In this document: one piece after another, positions 5,388-12,717 of the stretch
How the letters are laid out: each line of letters opens with the position of its first letter
Numbering within the stretch: position 1 is the first letter of the stretch
From: an uncultured bacterium
GTDB taxonomy: Bacteria; Desulfobacterota; Desulfobulbia; Desulfobulbales; Desulfobulbaceae
Assembly (NCBI GenBank): GCA_903842475.1
Contig: CAIMMA010000256.1
Location: 1 to 14,448, forward strand
Length of the DNA stretch: 14,448 nucleotides
Reading direction: 5' to 3'
Made by a program: the position numbers and the translations under genes
Notes under the pieces: model-generated
Told to the model about the DNA's origin: nothing
The model's database searches: none
What the model saw: only the letters and a program-made list of their open reading frames with translations

Positions 5388-6056
5388 ATGAATACTGACA
5401 AGCAAACAATGGTGTGGGATCTGTTTGTGCGGATCTTTCACTGGCTGTTGGTTGTGTTCTTTTTTTTGGCCTATGCAACTGGGGACGGAAAAGGTCCGCT
5501 GCATCGATATATTGGCACCTTGGTGCTTCTTTTGGTGATGGCTCGCATCTACTGGGGATTCTTTGGCAGCAAATACGCTCTGTTTAAGAATTTTATGTGC
5601 GCACCTCGAAAGGCTATAGCCTATGTAAAAACACTCTGCACCGGCACTCCGCCCCACTACACCGGCCACAATCCAGCTGCCGCCTGGATGATATTGTTCC
5701 TGTTGACCGGCAGCTTGATTCTCGGTGCAAGTGGCTTTCTTTCCTGTACAAACAAGGGCGGCCAGGCGTGGCTGGACCTTGGCCGGACCTTCTCGCTGAC
5801 AGGAACCGCCTATGCCGATCCTTCTGGAAAAAAATTGCACGGCGATCGATATACAAGCCGGAAACACGCCGCAAAGGAAGAAGACGAGGTCGAAAGTTTC
5901 TGGGGCGAGTTCCATGAAACCGCAGCCACCCTCATGCTGAGCTTGGCGTGTCTGCATATCATCGGAGTTTTGCTCTCAAGCAGAATGCACCACGAAAACC
6001 TGACCAAATCGATGATAACGGGTTACAAGGCGGAACAGGCCACGAAAGAATTGTAG
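5388..6056 (+). CDS. Cytochrome b561-type membrane protein (Ni/Fe-hydrogenase cytochrome b-like)
   Basis: A 222-residue integral membrane diheme b-type cytochrome, expected to pass electrons between the quinone pool and a partner at the membrane. Four transmembrane segments lie near residues 13-30, 39-57, 98-117 and 176-197. Candidate heme-ligand His are H18 (RIFHWLL), H39 (GPLHRYIG), H176 (GEFHETAA) and H190 (ACLHIIGV), one or two per helix as in the prokaryotic b561 family. A hydrophilic loop at about 120-172 is rich in Lys and Asp and separates helices 3 and 4. The start has AAGGA 10 bases upstream. No hydrogenase or multiheme cytochrome gene is adjacent, so the redox partner is unknown. 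The next gene begins 16 bases after the stop. GC content is visibly lower than in the cupin and radA genes that follow. Confidence 0.9.
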   Translation: MNTDKQTMVWDLFVRIFHWLLVVFFFLAYATGDGKGPLHRYIGTLVLLLVMARIYWGFFGSKYALFKNFMCAPRKAIAYVKTLCTGTPPHYTGHNPAAAWMILFLLTGSLILGASGFLSCTNKGGQAWLDLGRTFSLTGTAYADPSGKKLHGDRYTSRKHAAKEEDEVESFWGEFHETAATLMLSLACLHIIGVLLSSRMHHENLTKSMITGYKAEQATKEL

Positions 6057-6072
6057 CGGGGAAACAGCAACC

Positions 6073-6423
6073 GTGGGGCAGGACGAATACTATTTCAAGG
6101 AGGGCTGCTTTATCGTCGAGCTGCACAACAGCGCCGACGACCCGGCGGTGTCGGTGGCCCGGGCCCGGGTGGAGCCCGGCCGCACCACCCGCTGGCACAG
6201 CCTGGAGGGCATTTGCGAGCGCTATCTGCTCCTGGCGGGGTGCGGTCGGGTGGAGGTCGGCAACGCGGCGCCACGGGAGGTCCGCGCCGGCGACGCGGTT
6301 CTTATCCCCGCCGGATGCCGCCAGCGGATCACCAACACCGGCGGCTCCGACCTGGTCTTCCTGGCCGTCTGCACCCCGCGTTTTGTGATCAAAGCCTACC
6401 GCGACCTCGAGGACGATTGCTGA
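6073..6423 (+). CDS. Cupin-domain protein
   Basis: A 116-residue single-domain cupin with a GTG start at 6073 and an AGCGGGG stretch about 11 bases upstream. Cupin motif 1 is degenerate: VEPGRTTRWHSLEGICERYLL has the central His and the Glu but lacks the full HxH pair. Motif 2 follows as AGDAVLIPAGCRQRITNTG (about residues 73-91), with the PxG turn but Arg where a metal-binding His usually stands. A bound metal is therefore uncertain and a binding or regulatory role is as likely as catalysis. It lies 16 bp behind the cytochrome b561 gene on the same strand, so the two are probably co-transcribed. It ends 5 bp before the convergent radA stop, with no clear terminator between. Confidence 0.85.
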   Translation: MGQDEYYFKEGCFIVELHNSADDPAVSVARARVEPGRTTRWHSLEGICERYLLLAGCGRVEVGNAAPREVRAGDAVLIPAGCRQRITNTGGSDLVFLAVCTPRFVIKAYRDLEDDC

Positions 6424-6428
6424 TAACC

Positions 6429-7796
6429 TCAGGGTTGAAAGAGGCAATCCGCCAGTTCCGCCACGGTGCGCACCGGCACAATCCGCACCCCCTCCTTGGA
6501 TTTGCCCTTGAGCTGCCGGGTCGAGGATTCGGGCATGAGGAAGGTCTTGAATCCCAGCCGCCCGGCCTCGCGCAGCCGCAGCTCCATCTGGCCGACTGCC
6601 CGGACCTCGCCGGCCAGGCCGACCTCGCCGCAGACCACGGTGACGGGGTCGATGGGTTTTTCAAAAAAGCTCGACAGCAGGGCCGCCACCACCCCGAGGT
6701 CCAGGGCCGGCTCAATGATGCGGATGCCGCCGGCGATATTAAGAAAGATATCGTGGTCAAAGAGGGTGACGCCGAGTTTTTTCTCGAGCACGGCGGTGAG
6801 CAGGGCCAGCCGCTGGGGATCGGCGCCGATGGCGGTCCGCCGCGAGGTGCCGAGGCTGGAACGGCTGACCAGGGCCTGAACCTCCACCAGGATGGGCCGG
6901 GTCCCCTCGATGCTGGGCATGACCACCGAACCCGGCACATTGACCGGCCGTTCGGCCAGGAACAGGGCCGACGGATTATCGACCCCGGCCAGGCCGCTCT
7001 CCTTCATCTCGAACACCCCGATCTCGTTGGTGGAGCCGAACCGGTTCTTCACCGTCCGCAGGATGCGGAACACCTGGCCGCGATCCCCCTCGAAATAGAG
7101 CACCGTATCGACCATATGCTCCAGCACCCGCGGGCCGGCGATGGCGCCGTCCTTGGTGACATGACCGACCAGGAGGATCGGCAAGTGGCTCGACTTGGCC
7201 AGGGCCATGAGGCGGGCGGTGGACTCCCGCACCTGGGTGATCGAACCCGGCGCCGACCCGACCTCCTCGCTGAACACCGTCTGGATCGAATCCACTGCCA
7301 GCAACGCCGGCTGCATCTGCCGGGCGAGGTCGACGATGGCCTCGACGCAGTTTTCGGTGGAAATGTAGATATCCTGGTCGTCGATCTTGAGGCGGCCGGC
7401 GCGCATGCGGATCTGGCGGACCGATTCCTCGCCTGTGACGTAGAGCACCTGCAGCTGCTTCGCCGCCAGCGAACTGAGCAATTGCAGGATCAGTGTCGAT
7501 TTACCGATGCCCGGATCGCCGCCGATCAGCACCAGGCTGCCGGGGACGATGCCGCCGCCCAGCACCCGATCCATCTCGCCGATGCTGGTGACCAGGCGGG
7601 TGCACTCCTCTTCACCGCCGGCGTTCAGCGGCTGGGCCGTGGCGGTGGTGCGGCCATGGCGGACCGAGATCTGTTTTTTGCCCTCGCTCAGGCTGTCCCA
7701 GGCGCCGCAGTCGGGGCAGCGGCCGAGCCATTTGCGGCTTTCATAGCCGCAGCCGGAGCAGATATAGAGCAGCGTTTCTTTTTTGGCTGGTTGCAT
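6429..7796 (-). CDS. radA: DNA repair protein RadA (Sms)
   Basis: RadA is a RecA-like, DnaB-type ring ATPase that drives branch migration during recombination and repair (cytoplasm). 455 residues, the usual length. The N-terminal zinc finger has Cys at 13, 16, 27 and 30 (CSGCGYESRKWLGRCPDCG). Walker A is GGDPGIGKST at 92-101 and Walker B is ALLAVDSIQ near 164-172. The RadA-specific KNRFG motif is at 250-254 (TVKNRFGSTNEIGVFEM). The C-terminal part, from about 290 (PSIEGTRPILVEVQALV) to the end, is the Lon-protease-like domain without the catalytic Ser-Lys pair, as in other RadA. ATG 7796 is the only start that keeps the zinc finger intact; no Shine-Dalgarno is visible before it. It appears monocistronic and converges on the cupin gene. 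Confidence 0.97.
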   Translation of the reverse strand: MQPAKKETLLYICSGCGYESRKWLGRCPDCGAWDSLSEGKKQISVRHGRTTATAQPLNAGGEEECTRLVTSIGEMDRVLGGGIVPGSLVLIGGDPGIGKSTLILQLLSSLAAKQLQVLYVTGEESVRQIRMRAGRLKIDDQDIYISTENCVEAIVDLARQMQPALLAVDSIQTVFSEEVGSAPGSITQVRESTARLMALAKSSHLPILLVGHVTKDGAIAGPRVLEHMVDTVLYFEGDRGQVFRILRTVKNRFGSTNEIGVFEMKESGLAGVDNPSALFLAERPVNVPGSVVMPSIEGTRPILVEVQALVSRSSLGTSRRTAIGADPQRLALLTAVLEKKLGVTLFDHDIFLNIAGGIRIIEPALDLGVVAALLSSFFEKPIDPVTVVCGEVGLAGEVRAVGQMELRLREAGRLGFKTFLMPESSTRQLKGKSKEGVRIVPVRTVAELADCLFQP

Positions 7797-8091
7797 ATAC
7801 TAAGGTGGAGAAAAGAGGGAAGTAGAGCAAATCAGGAGTTCCGTGGCGGGCCAACGGAATCTCGCTGTGGCCTGTTTTCGGTGGAAATGTTTGCAAACGA
7901 CGTTATCATGGCCTTATACAGTGCGGTTCCGGTTGACGCAAGCTGTTCGCCTGCTCATTCCGGCCGCGAGGCAACCGATTAATCAACGGAGGAGAAAGTG
8001 CTAATCAAAACCGAACAGCATCCTCAAAGACGGCGTTTAAAGTTGACTGACGGTTCCGCCAATTAAAAAAATTCCCCCCGCAGGTCTGCCC
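7797..8091. promoter_or_regulatory. Spacer between radA and thioesterase with a candidate sigma-70-like promoter
   Basis: On the plus strand TTGCAA at 7891-7896, 18 bases, and TATACA at 7915-7920 is a modest promoter candidate (4 of 6 matches in each box). It would make a transcript with a leader of about 165 bases before the thioesterase gene at 8092. That leader contains a strong Shine-Dalgarno, GGAGGAGAAA, at 7989-7997 and a very short reading frame (listed separately). The radA promoter must lie in the left part of this spacer on the minus strand; I see no clear boxes for it. Confidence 0.3.
7998..8066 (+). CDS. Possible 22-aa leader peptide or micro-ORF
   Basis: A GTG at 7998 directly follows the best Shine-Dalgarno in this part of the window (GGAGGAGAAA) and opens a 22-codon frame, start Met then LIKTEQHPQRRRLKLTDGSA, closed by TAA at 8064-8066, 25 bases before the thioesterase start. 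The product is basic with an RRR run and resembles nothing I know. It could be a translated leader that affects the downstream gene, a remnant of a longer gene, or chance. Confidence 0.25.
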   Translation: MLIKTEQHPQRRRLKLTDGSAN

Positions 8092-8505
8092 ATGCATTAC
8101 GTCGCCACTAAAATATGTCGAGCCGGCGAGATCGGCCTCAATGGCAACCTCTTCGGCGGCACCATGCTCAGCTGGCTCGACGAGGCCGGGGCCGCCTTTG
8201 CCGGCTATCTGTGCCGCGCCCCCAATATGGTTACCCTGAAAATGGACGAGGTCCTCTTCAGGCGGCCGGTGAAAATCAGCCACCACGTACGTATCTATGC
8301 CCGGGTCGTCCGGGTCGGCACCAGTTCCCTGACCATCGAAGTGGAAGCCAGGCGATTCGATTTCGACCAGGAACAGGAAGAGCTCGTCTGCTCAACCCGG
8401 ATGGTCTATGTGAAAATCGATGACCAGGGGCAGGCCGTCCCGATCGAGGAACGGCTGCGGGCCAGCATGAATCAATCGTTAAACGATCGCACCCAGCGTA
8501 CCTGA
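8092..8505 (+). CDS. Acyl-CoA thioesterase, hotdog fold (YciA/BACH-like)
   Basis: A 137-residue single-hotdog protein expected to hydrolyse acyl-CoA thioesters in the cytoplasm, as a dimer or higher oligomer. The family core NLFGGTMLSWLDEAGA is at 19-34, with N19, G22, G23 and D30 in the positions of the YciA-type active-site and CoA-binding residues. MVTLKMDEVLFRRPVKISHH follows at 46-65 and VRVGTSSLTIEVEA at 73-86, both typical of the fold. The last 15 residues are polar and not conserved. The start has only a weak AGG upstream. Pyruvate kinase starts 44 bases after the stop on the same strand, so the two probably share a transcript. The preferred acyl chain cannot be predicted. Confidence 0.9.
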   Translation: MHYVATKICRAGEIGLNGNLFGGTMLSWLDEAGAAFAGYLCRAPNMVTLKMDEVLFRRPVKISHHVRIYARVVRVGTSSLTIEVEARRFDFDQEQEELVCSTRMVYVKIDDQGQAVPIEERLRASMNQSLNDRTQRT

Positions 8506-8549
8506 ACCGAACTCGAGCCGATTCGAAAAAAAATCATTACGGAGTATCT

Positions 8550-9995
8550 ATGTTCAACGCCCCCTGCCTGCCCGCCCATAAAACCAAACTGGTCTGCACC
8601 ATCGGCCCGGCCTCGGACTCGCCGGCCATGCTCGAAAAGCTGCTCGAGGCCGGAATGAACATCGCCCGGCTGAACTTCTCCCATGGCGATTTTCGGATAC
8701 ATGGCGAGGTAATCCTTAAAATCCGTCAGGCCGCGGAGAAGACCGGCCGCCCGGTGGCCATCATGGCCGACCTGCCCGGCCCCAAGATTCGCATCGGCAA
8801 CTTAGCCGAAGAACCGGTCGAACTGATCATCGGCGACCTCTTTACCCTGACCACCGAGGAGGTGGCGGGCAACCGGGAGCTGGTCTCGGTAACCCTCAAG
8901 GAATTGCCGCAGGCGGTGCAGCCCGGCAATGTGCTGTTTATCAACGACGGCCTCATCCAGGTGCAGGTGGAATCGATCGATGGCCCGCAGGTGCACTGTC
9001 GGGTCCTGGTCGGCGGCCGGCTACGTTCGAAAAAGGGACTCAACCTGCCGGGGATCGACCTGGGCATCTCCGCCTTCACCGAACATGACCGGGCCTGCAT
9101 GCAGTTTGCACTCGACCACGGAGTGGATGCGATCAGCCAATCCTTTGTCAACGATGCCGCCGACATTCTGGCGGTGCGCGGTGCGGCGGCGGCCATGGGA
9201 TTCCAGCCCTTTATTATTGCCAAGATCGAGCGGGCTTCGATCCTTGACCGGATCGACGAGATCCTCGAGGTCACCGACGGGGTCATGGTGGCCAGGGGGG
9301 ACCTGGGGGTGGAGGTGCCGATTTCGGAGATCGCCATCCTCCAAAAACGAATCACCGCCCGCGCCAACCTCTTCGGCAAGCCGGTGATCACAGCCACCCA
9401 GATGCTCGAATCCATGACCAACAACCAGCGCCCCACCCGGGCGGAGGCCACCGATGTGGCCAACGCCATCCTTGACGGCACCGATTGCGTCATGCTCTCG
9501 GAAGAGTCGGCCATGGGTCGCTATCCCCTGGAAGCCGTACAGATGCTGGGCCAGATCGCCGTGGCAACCGAACCCCACCGTACCCTCCACAGCTACCAGA
9601 AAACCCCGACGCACCCCATCTTCACCGAGATCCGGGAGGTGGATTATATTGCCTCCAGCGTCAACAGCATTGTCAGCCAGACCGACGGCGTCGCCGCCAT
9701 CCTCGCCCCCACCGACAGCGGCCTGACCGCCCGACGGTTGTCGCGCTACAAACTGCCCACCTGGATCCTGTCGGTCAGTTCCAATAAAAAAACCTGCCGA
9801 GAACTGCTCTTCTCGTACGGAGTTTTCCCCTTGTATGAAATCAACCACCCGGCCGACTGGACCGATTTCGCCAGGGACTATGCCCTGAAATATGGACTCA
9901 TGGGCAGCTGCATCATCCAGACCGAAGGGCCTTCACCCGAAACTCCGGATCGCAATCATAAAATGGAAATTATCGACCTTCGGGAAATCCGCTGA
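8550..9995 (+). CDS. pyk: Pyruvate kinase
   Basis: Converts PEP and ADP to pyruvate and ATP, the last step of glycolysis (cytoplasm, tetramer). 481 residues, normal length. The A domain shows TKLVCTIGPAS at 12-22 and MNIARLNFSHG at 36-46; the B domain begins near MADLPGPKIRIG (72-83). The active-site signature IIAKIERASILD is at 222-233 with catalytic Lys 225 and metal-ligand Glu 227; MVARGDLGVEV is at 246-256 and TATQMLESM at 281-289. The C domain runs from about 345 to the end and carries the usual DSGLTARRLSRYK. The start is supported by CGGAG 5 bases upstream. It follows the thioesterase gene as a probable two-gene operon. The plus-strand end has no obvious own terminator; the hairpin at 10042-10064 has its T run on the other strand. 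Confidence 0.97.
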   Translation: MFNAPCLPAHKTKLVCTIGPASDSPAMLEKLLEAGMNIARLNFSHGDFRIHGEVILKIRQAAEKTGRPVAIMADLPGPKIRIGNLAEEPVELIIGDLFTLTTEEVAGNRELVSVTLKELPQAVQPGNVLFINDGLIQVQVESIDGPQVHCRVLVGGRLRSKKGLNLPGIDLGISAFTEHDRACMQFALDHGVDAISQSFVNDAADILAVRGAAAAMGFQPFIIAKIERASILDRIDEILEVTDGVMVARGDLGVEVPISEIAILQKRITARANLFGKPVITATQMLESMTNNQRPTRAEATDVANAILDGTDCVMLSEESAMGRYPLEAVQMLGQIAVATEPHRTLHSYQKTPTHPIFTEIREVDYIASSVNSIVSQTDGVAAILAPTDSGLTARRLSRYKLPTWILSVSSNKKTCRELLFSYGVFPLYEINHPADWTDFARDYALKYGLMGSCIIQTEGPSPETPDRNHKMEIIDLREIR

Positions 9996-10034
9996 GGCCT
10001 TCATCTCCGTCACCCAAAAACGCGGTGTAAAAAC

Positions 10035-10064
10035 AAAAAAAGCCCGGGACATCTTGTCCAGGGC
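10035..10064 (-). terminator. Rho-independent terminator of the small minus-strand gene
   Basis: On the minus strand GCCCTGGACA, a three-base loop, TGTCCCGGGC and seven T. All ten stem positions pair in RNA if one U-G is allowed; in the plus direction the same position is an A/G mismatch and no T run follows. The terminator therefore belongs to the minus-strand gene, whose stop is at 10089, 25 bases before it. Confidence 0.85.
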
Positions 10065-10088
10065 CTCTTAGTGGAAAAAAATATTGAT

Positions 10089-10259
10089 TTACCAGCGCTC
10101 AGTGCCGATGATCTCATTGACATTACGGCAACTCATCCGCTCATGCTCCGAAAGATCATCGAACCTTCTCGGAGTATCCTGATGACCGCTGTCCAGTGAA
10201 CAAACAAACTCAGTGCCGTCTTTATCGTTTACCCATACCAGGCTTTCATATCCGTACAT
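10089..10259 (-). CDS. Small conserved-looking protein of unknown function (56 aa)
   Basis: I cannot name a family. ATG 10259 is chosen because AGGGAG lies 8 bases upstream; an in-frame start at 10277 would add six residues and has no ribosome site. The product is a soluble, acidic 56-residue protein with no signal peptide or membrane segment: YESLVWVNDKDGTEFVCSLD at 4-23, then a polar middle with a DLSEHERMSCRNVNEIIG run, ending in GTERW. Two Cys, at 20 and 44, are present but form no CxxC. The first 20 residues look like a small beta-hairpin core with the VNDKDGTEF turn. Evidence that it is real: a ribosome site, a dedicated terminator 25 bases after its stop and a 14-bp palindrome upstream. 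It is the only gene between pyk and the PEP carboxykinase gene. Confidence 0.75.
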   Translation of the reverse strand: MYGYESLVWVNDKDGTEFVCSLDSGHQDTPRRFDDLSEHERMSCRNVNEIIGTERW

Positions 10260-10285
10260 GGCTGACTCCCTGTGCAAGTGTTTAG

Positions 10286-10299
10286 TTAGGGATCCCTAA
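10286..10299. promoter_or_regulatory. Perfect 14-bp palindrome upstream of the small gene
   Basis: TTAGGGATCCCTAA is its own reverse complement. It sits 27 bases before the ATG of the minus-strand 56-aa gene, in the expected promoter or leader position. A dimeric repressor site is the simplest reading; chance is possible. Confidence 0.4.
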
Positions 10300-10599
10300 A
10301 AAGGGGTGTAAGCAGATAGTAATCTTCCCTAGGAGCATGTCAAGGCGGTACCCGTTCCAAAAAATCAAGGCCCCCTTTCGTCCCCAACCCTTCCGGCCCT
10401 TTTCTCCCAAATCTTTTTCAGCGCAAGGGCTCCGCCCAGTGCACCCCGGTTTGCTGCCGCAAAAATCTCAAAAAAAGCACATTCCTGTTTGCTTATTCCC
10501 CAAGATCGAGCTATTAGTTAAAGTTTTCAAACCTGTACAAATGACTGTCCGAGTACAGTTTTCCTTTTATTTCAGAGAGCATAATCCCACGGAGGCAGG
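10300..10599 (+). promoter_or_regulatory. Upstream region of the PEP carboxykinase gene with an ACTGT-N6-ACAGT dyad
   Basis: This 300-bp stretch holds no gene that I can support. It is pyrimidine-rich on the plus strand from 10350 to 10450. Near the gene there is an inverted repeat ACTGT at 10544-10548 and ACAGT at 10555-10559, and a wider one, CTGTAC at 10533-10538 with GTACAG at 10553-10558, 40-65 bases before the ATG. These could be an operator. No promoter boxes close to the sigma-70 consensus could be fixed. Confidence 0.35.
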
Positions 10600-12534
10600 A
10601 TGTTGGAGTTCAAGAAAGGCGTTGATATTTTATCAGCCGTTGGCGGCATAACCGCCATAATTGATGCGAAAAAACTGTTCGAGCAACAACTCGACCAGCA
10701 ACAACTCGCGCGGCTCGCCAAAATTACTAATGAAGAGGCGCTGCTAAAAATCGCCAACGCCATTGCCATGTGCGCTCCGAGTCAGGTTTTTATCCACACC
10801 GGCAGCGATGACGATTGTGCCTTAGTGCGGCGAATGAGCCTTGAAAAAGGCGAGGAAGCGGCGTTGGCTCTCCCCGGGCACACCATCCATTTCGATCTGC
10901 CCGAGGATCAGGGCCGCATGGTGGACCAGACCTTTTATATCGTCAACGAAGGCGAACCGGTTTCCTCGCTCGCCAAGAAAGAACTGCGCGCCGAGTCCCA
11001 CGCCTATATCAGCGAGCATATGCGCGGCATCATGCAGGGCAAGACCATGTTTGTCGGCTTTTACAGCCGCGGGCCGGTCGGCGCCAAGGCCTCCATCCCG
11101 GCCATTGAGATCTCCAGCTCCACCTATGTCTTCCATTCGGCGGAATTGCTGTATCGCAACTGTTTTGCCGATTTTGACGCCGAAGTTGCTCGGCGGGGCG
11201 AATTTTTCACCAATGTCCACTCCGAAGGCCCCAATCGCTCGGAAGACATCCCTAAGGTTCGCATCTACATGGACCGCAGCTGGCAGACTACCTTTTCAAC
11301 CTTCTGTACCTATGCCGGCAACACCCTGCTGATGAAAAAAGGCAACCATCGGTTTGCCTCGGACTGTGCCATGTACAAACATAACGGCCAGGAACTCTCC
11401 GAGCATATGTTCATCACCGGCATGACCGGACCGGGCGGCCGTGTCACCTATTTTGCCGGTGCGGCCCCATCCGGTTGCGGGAAGACCACCACGGCCATGG
11501 TCGGCAGCAATTTCATCGGCGACGATCTCGCCCAGATGTGGATCGAGGACGACGGCACCCTGCGGGCAGTTAACCCGGAGATCGGCATTTTCGGGATCAT
11601 CGAGGACGTCAACCTGGAGGGTGACCCGCATCTCATGAAATGCCTGCGCCAGCCGGGTGCGGAGGTGATCTTCTCCAACGTGCTGGTCGATGAACAGAAC
11701 CAACCGCGATGGGTCGGTGACGGCGACGAGATTCCCGAACGGGGCATCAACTACCAGGGACCATGGACCAAAGATATGGTGGATGTGCCGATGTCCCATC
11801 CCAATTCCCGTTGCACCCTGATGGCGGAAGCGGTCGGCAACCACAATAAAGCGGTCAATGCCGACCCGGCGGGCATCGTCATCAAGGTTATCACCTTTTC
11901 CGGCCGCGACAGCAATACCATGCCGCCGATCTGGGTCGCAAGAAATATGGATGCCGGGGTGACCATTGGCGCCTCCATCGTCTCCAAAGCCACCGCCGCC
12001 GAAATCGGCACCAGCGGGGTCAATCGCCAGCCCTGGGCCAACACGCCTTTTGTGGCCGGAACCATGGCCGATTACCTTGATGCCCAATTCAATTTTTACA
12101 GCAACGACCAGATGACCCAAAAACCGATCATGGCCGGCCTCAACTACTTTCTCACCCATGAGGCCCGTGGCGGCACCGCCAAGGGCTTACTGGGGGAAAA
12201 GAAAGATGTCCATGTCTGGTTGGGGTGGCTGGAATTGTTCACCCATGGCGAGGTTCAGGCCATCGAGACCCCGATCGGCCTGATCCCGAAATACGAAGAT
12301 CTGCGCCAACTGTTTACCGAGCGGATCAACAAAGACTACCCCGAATCGCTCTACAACATGCAGTTTTCCCTGTACATCGACAACATTGTTGCCCGGATCG
12401 ATCTTCAGGATACGGCTTGGCGCAAAGAACAGGGGGCCTCCGAGCGGCTGTTTGCGGTCTATGCCGAGCAGAAGGCCGCGCTGCTGGCGCTCAAGGCGGC
12501 CAAAGGCGAAATCGTTAAACCGCAGGATTTATAA
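10600..12534 (+). CDS. pckG: Phosphoenolpyruvate carboxykinase, GTP-type
   Basis: Interconverts oxaloacetate plus GTP with PEP, CO2 and GDP; in anaerobes it can run either way. 644 residues, slightly longer than the usual 590-625. The GTP-PEPCK pattern is clear across the chain: GNHRFASDCAMYKHNGQELSEHMFI at 248-272 (split by the catalytic cleft), the P-loop AAPSGCGKTTTAM at 288-300 with Lys 295 and the reactive Cys 293, VNPEIGIFGI at 324-333, and IWVARNMDAGVTIGAS further on. It differs from the textbook FPSACGKTN loop: Ala for Phe, Gly for Ala, Thr for Asn, and IIEDVN after the NPE block. It is therefore a divergent branch of the family. GTP use is inferred from similarity and not certain. 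GGAGG lies 4 bases before ATG 10600. It is monocistronic, with a strong terminator at 12568-12606. Confidence 0.93.
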   Translation: MLEFKKGVDILSAVGGITAIIDAKKLFEQQLDQQQLARLAKITNEEALLKIANAIAMCAPSQVFIHTGSDDDCALVRRMSLEKGEEAALALPGHTIHFDLPEDQGRMVDQTFYIVNEGEPVSSLAKKELRAESHAYISEHMRGIMQGKTMFVGFYSRGPVGAKASIPAIEISSSTYVFHSAELLYRNCFADFDAEVARRGEFFTNVHSEGPNRSEDIPKVRIYMDRSWQTTFSTFCTYAGNTLLMKKGNHRFASDCAMYKHNGQELSEHMFITGMTGPGGRVTYFAGAAPSGCGKTTTAMVGSNFIGDDLAQMWIEDDGTLRAVNPEIGIFGIIEDVNLEGDPHLMKCLRQPGAEVIFSNVLVDEQNQPRWVGDGDEIPERGINYQGPWTKDMVDVPMSHPNSRCTLMAEAVGNHNKAVNADPAGIVIKVITFSGRDSNTMPPIWVARNMDAGVTIGASIVSKATAAEIGTSGVNRQPWANTPFVAGTMADYLDAQFNFYSNDQMTQKPIMAGLNYFLTHEARGGTAKGLLGEKKDVHVWLGWLELFTHGEVQAIETPIGLIPKYEDLRQLFTERINKDYPESLYNMQFSLYIDNIVARIDLQDTAWRKEQGASERLFAVYAEQKAALLALKAAKGEIVKPQDL

Positions 12535-12567
12535 GCGACGAACGCTCGCCGCCCCATTGCTGTACCC

Positions 12568-12606
12568 GGAGCCCCTGCACATGTTGCACGGGCTCCTTTT
12601 TTTTTT
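12568..12606 (+). terminator. Rho-independent terminator of the PEP carboxykinase gene
   Basis: GGAGCCC at 12568-12574 pairs with GGGCTCC at 12590-12596; inside, TGCA pairs with TGCA across one mismatch, with a CATGT loop. Ten T follow directly (12597-12606). It lies 34 bases after the stop codon. Confidence 0.93.
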
Positions 12607-12618
12607 GAAAAAGAGCGT

Positions 12619-12656
12619 AAAAAAACCGGAGTGCTTCCCGAGGGAAGCTTCTCCGG
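12619..12656 (-). terminator. Rho-independent terminator of the transketolase gene
   Basis: On the minus strand CCGGAG pairs with CTCCGG around an inner GCTTCC / GGAAGC stem with a CTCG loop, followed by seven T (plus-strand A run 12619-12625). It lies 62 bases after the transketolase stop at 12718 and stands tail to tail with the PEP carboxykinase terminator. Confidence 0.88.
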
Positions 12657-12717
12657 TTCATGGTGACCGCAGCGCCTTTATGAGGGGGCGCCGGGCCAAG
12701 ACCGTTTTCAGGACAGC

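Noticed and set aside
6213..7982. A 589-codon open frame on the plus strand across radA
   Set aside because: It lies antisense to an unmistakable RadA with all motifs; long antisense frames are expected in GC-rich coding DNA, and the translation has the His/Gly/Arg/Asp-rich look of a shadow frame.
7887..7982. A 31-codon frame before the thioesterase gene
   Set aside because: It overlaps the candidate promoter boxes, has only a weak GGTGG ribosome site and shows no recognisable feature.
10337..10651. A 104-codon plus-strand frame before the PEP carboxykinase gene
   Set aside because: It runs into the enzyme gene in another frame, is Pro/Phe/Lys-biased and has no ribosome site.
11296..12159. 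A 287-codon minus-strand frame inside the PEP carboxykinase gene
   Set aside because: Antisense shadow of a well-matched enzyme; no ribosome site or domain.
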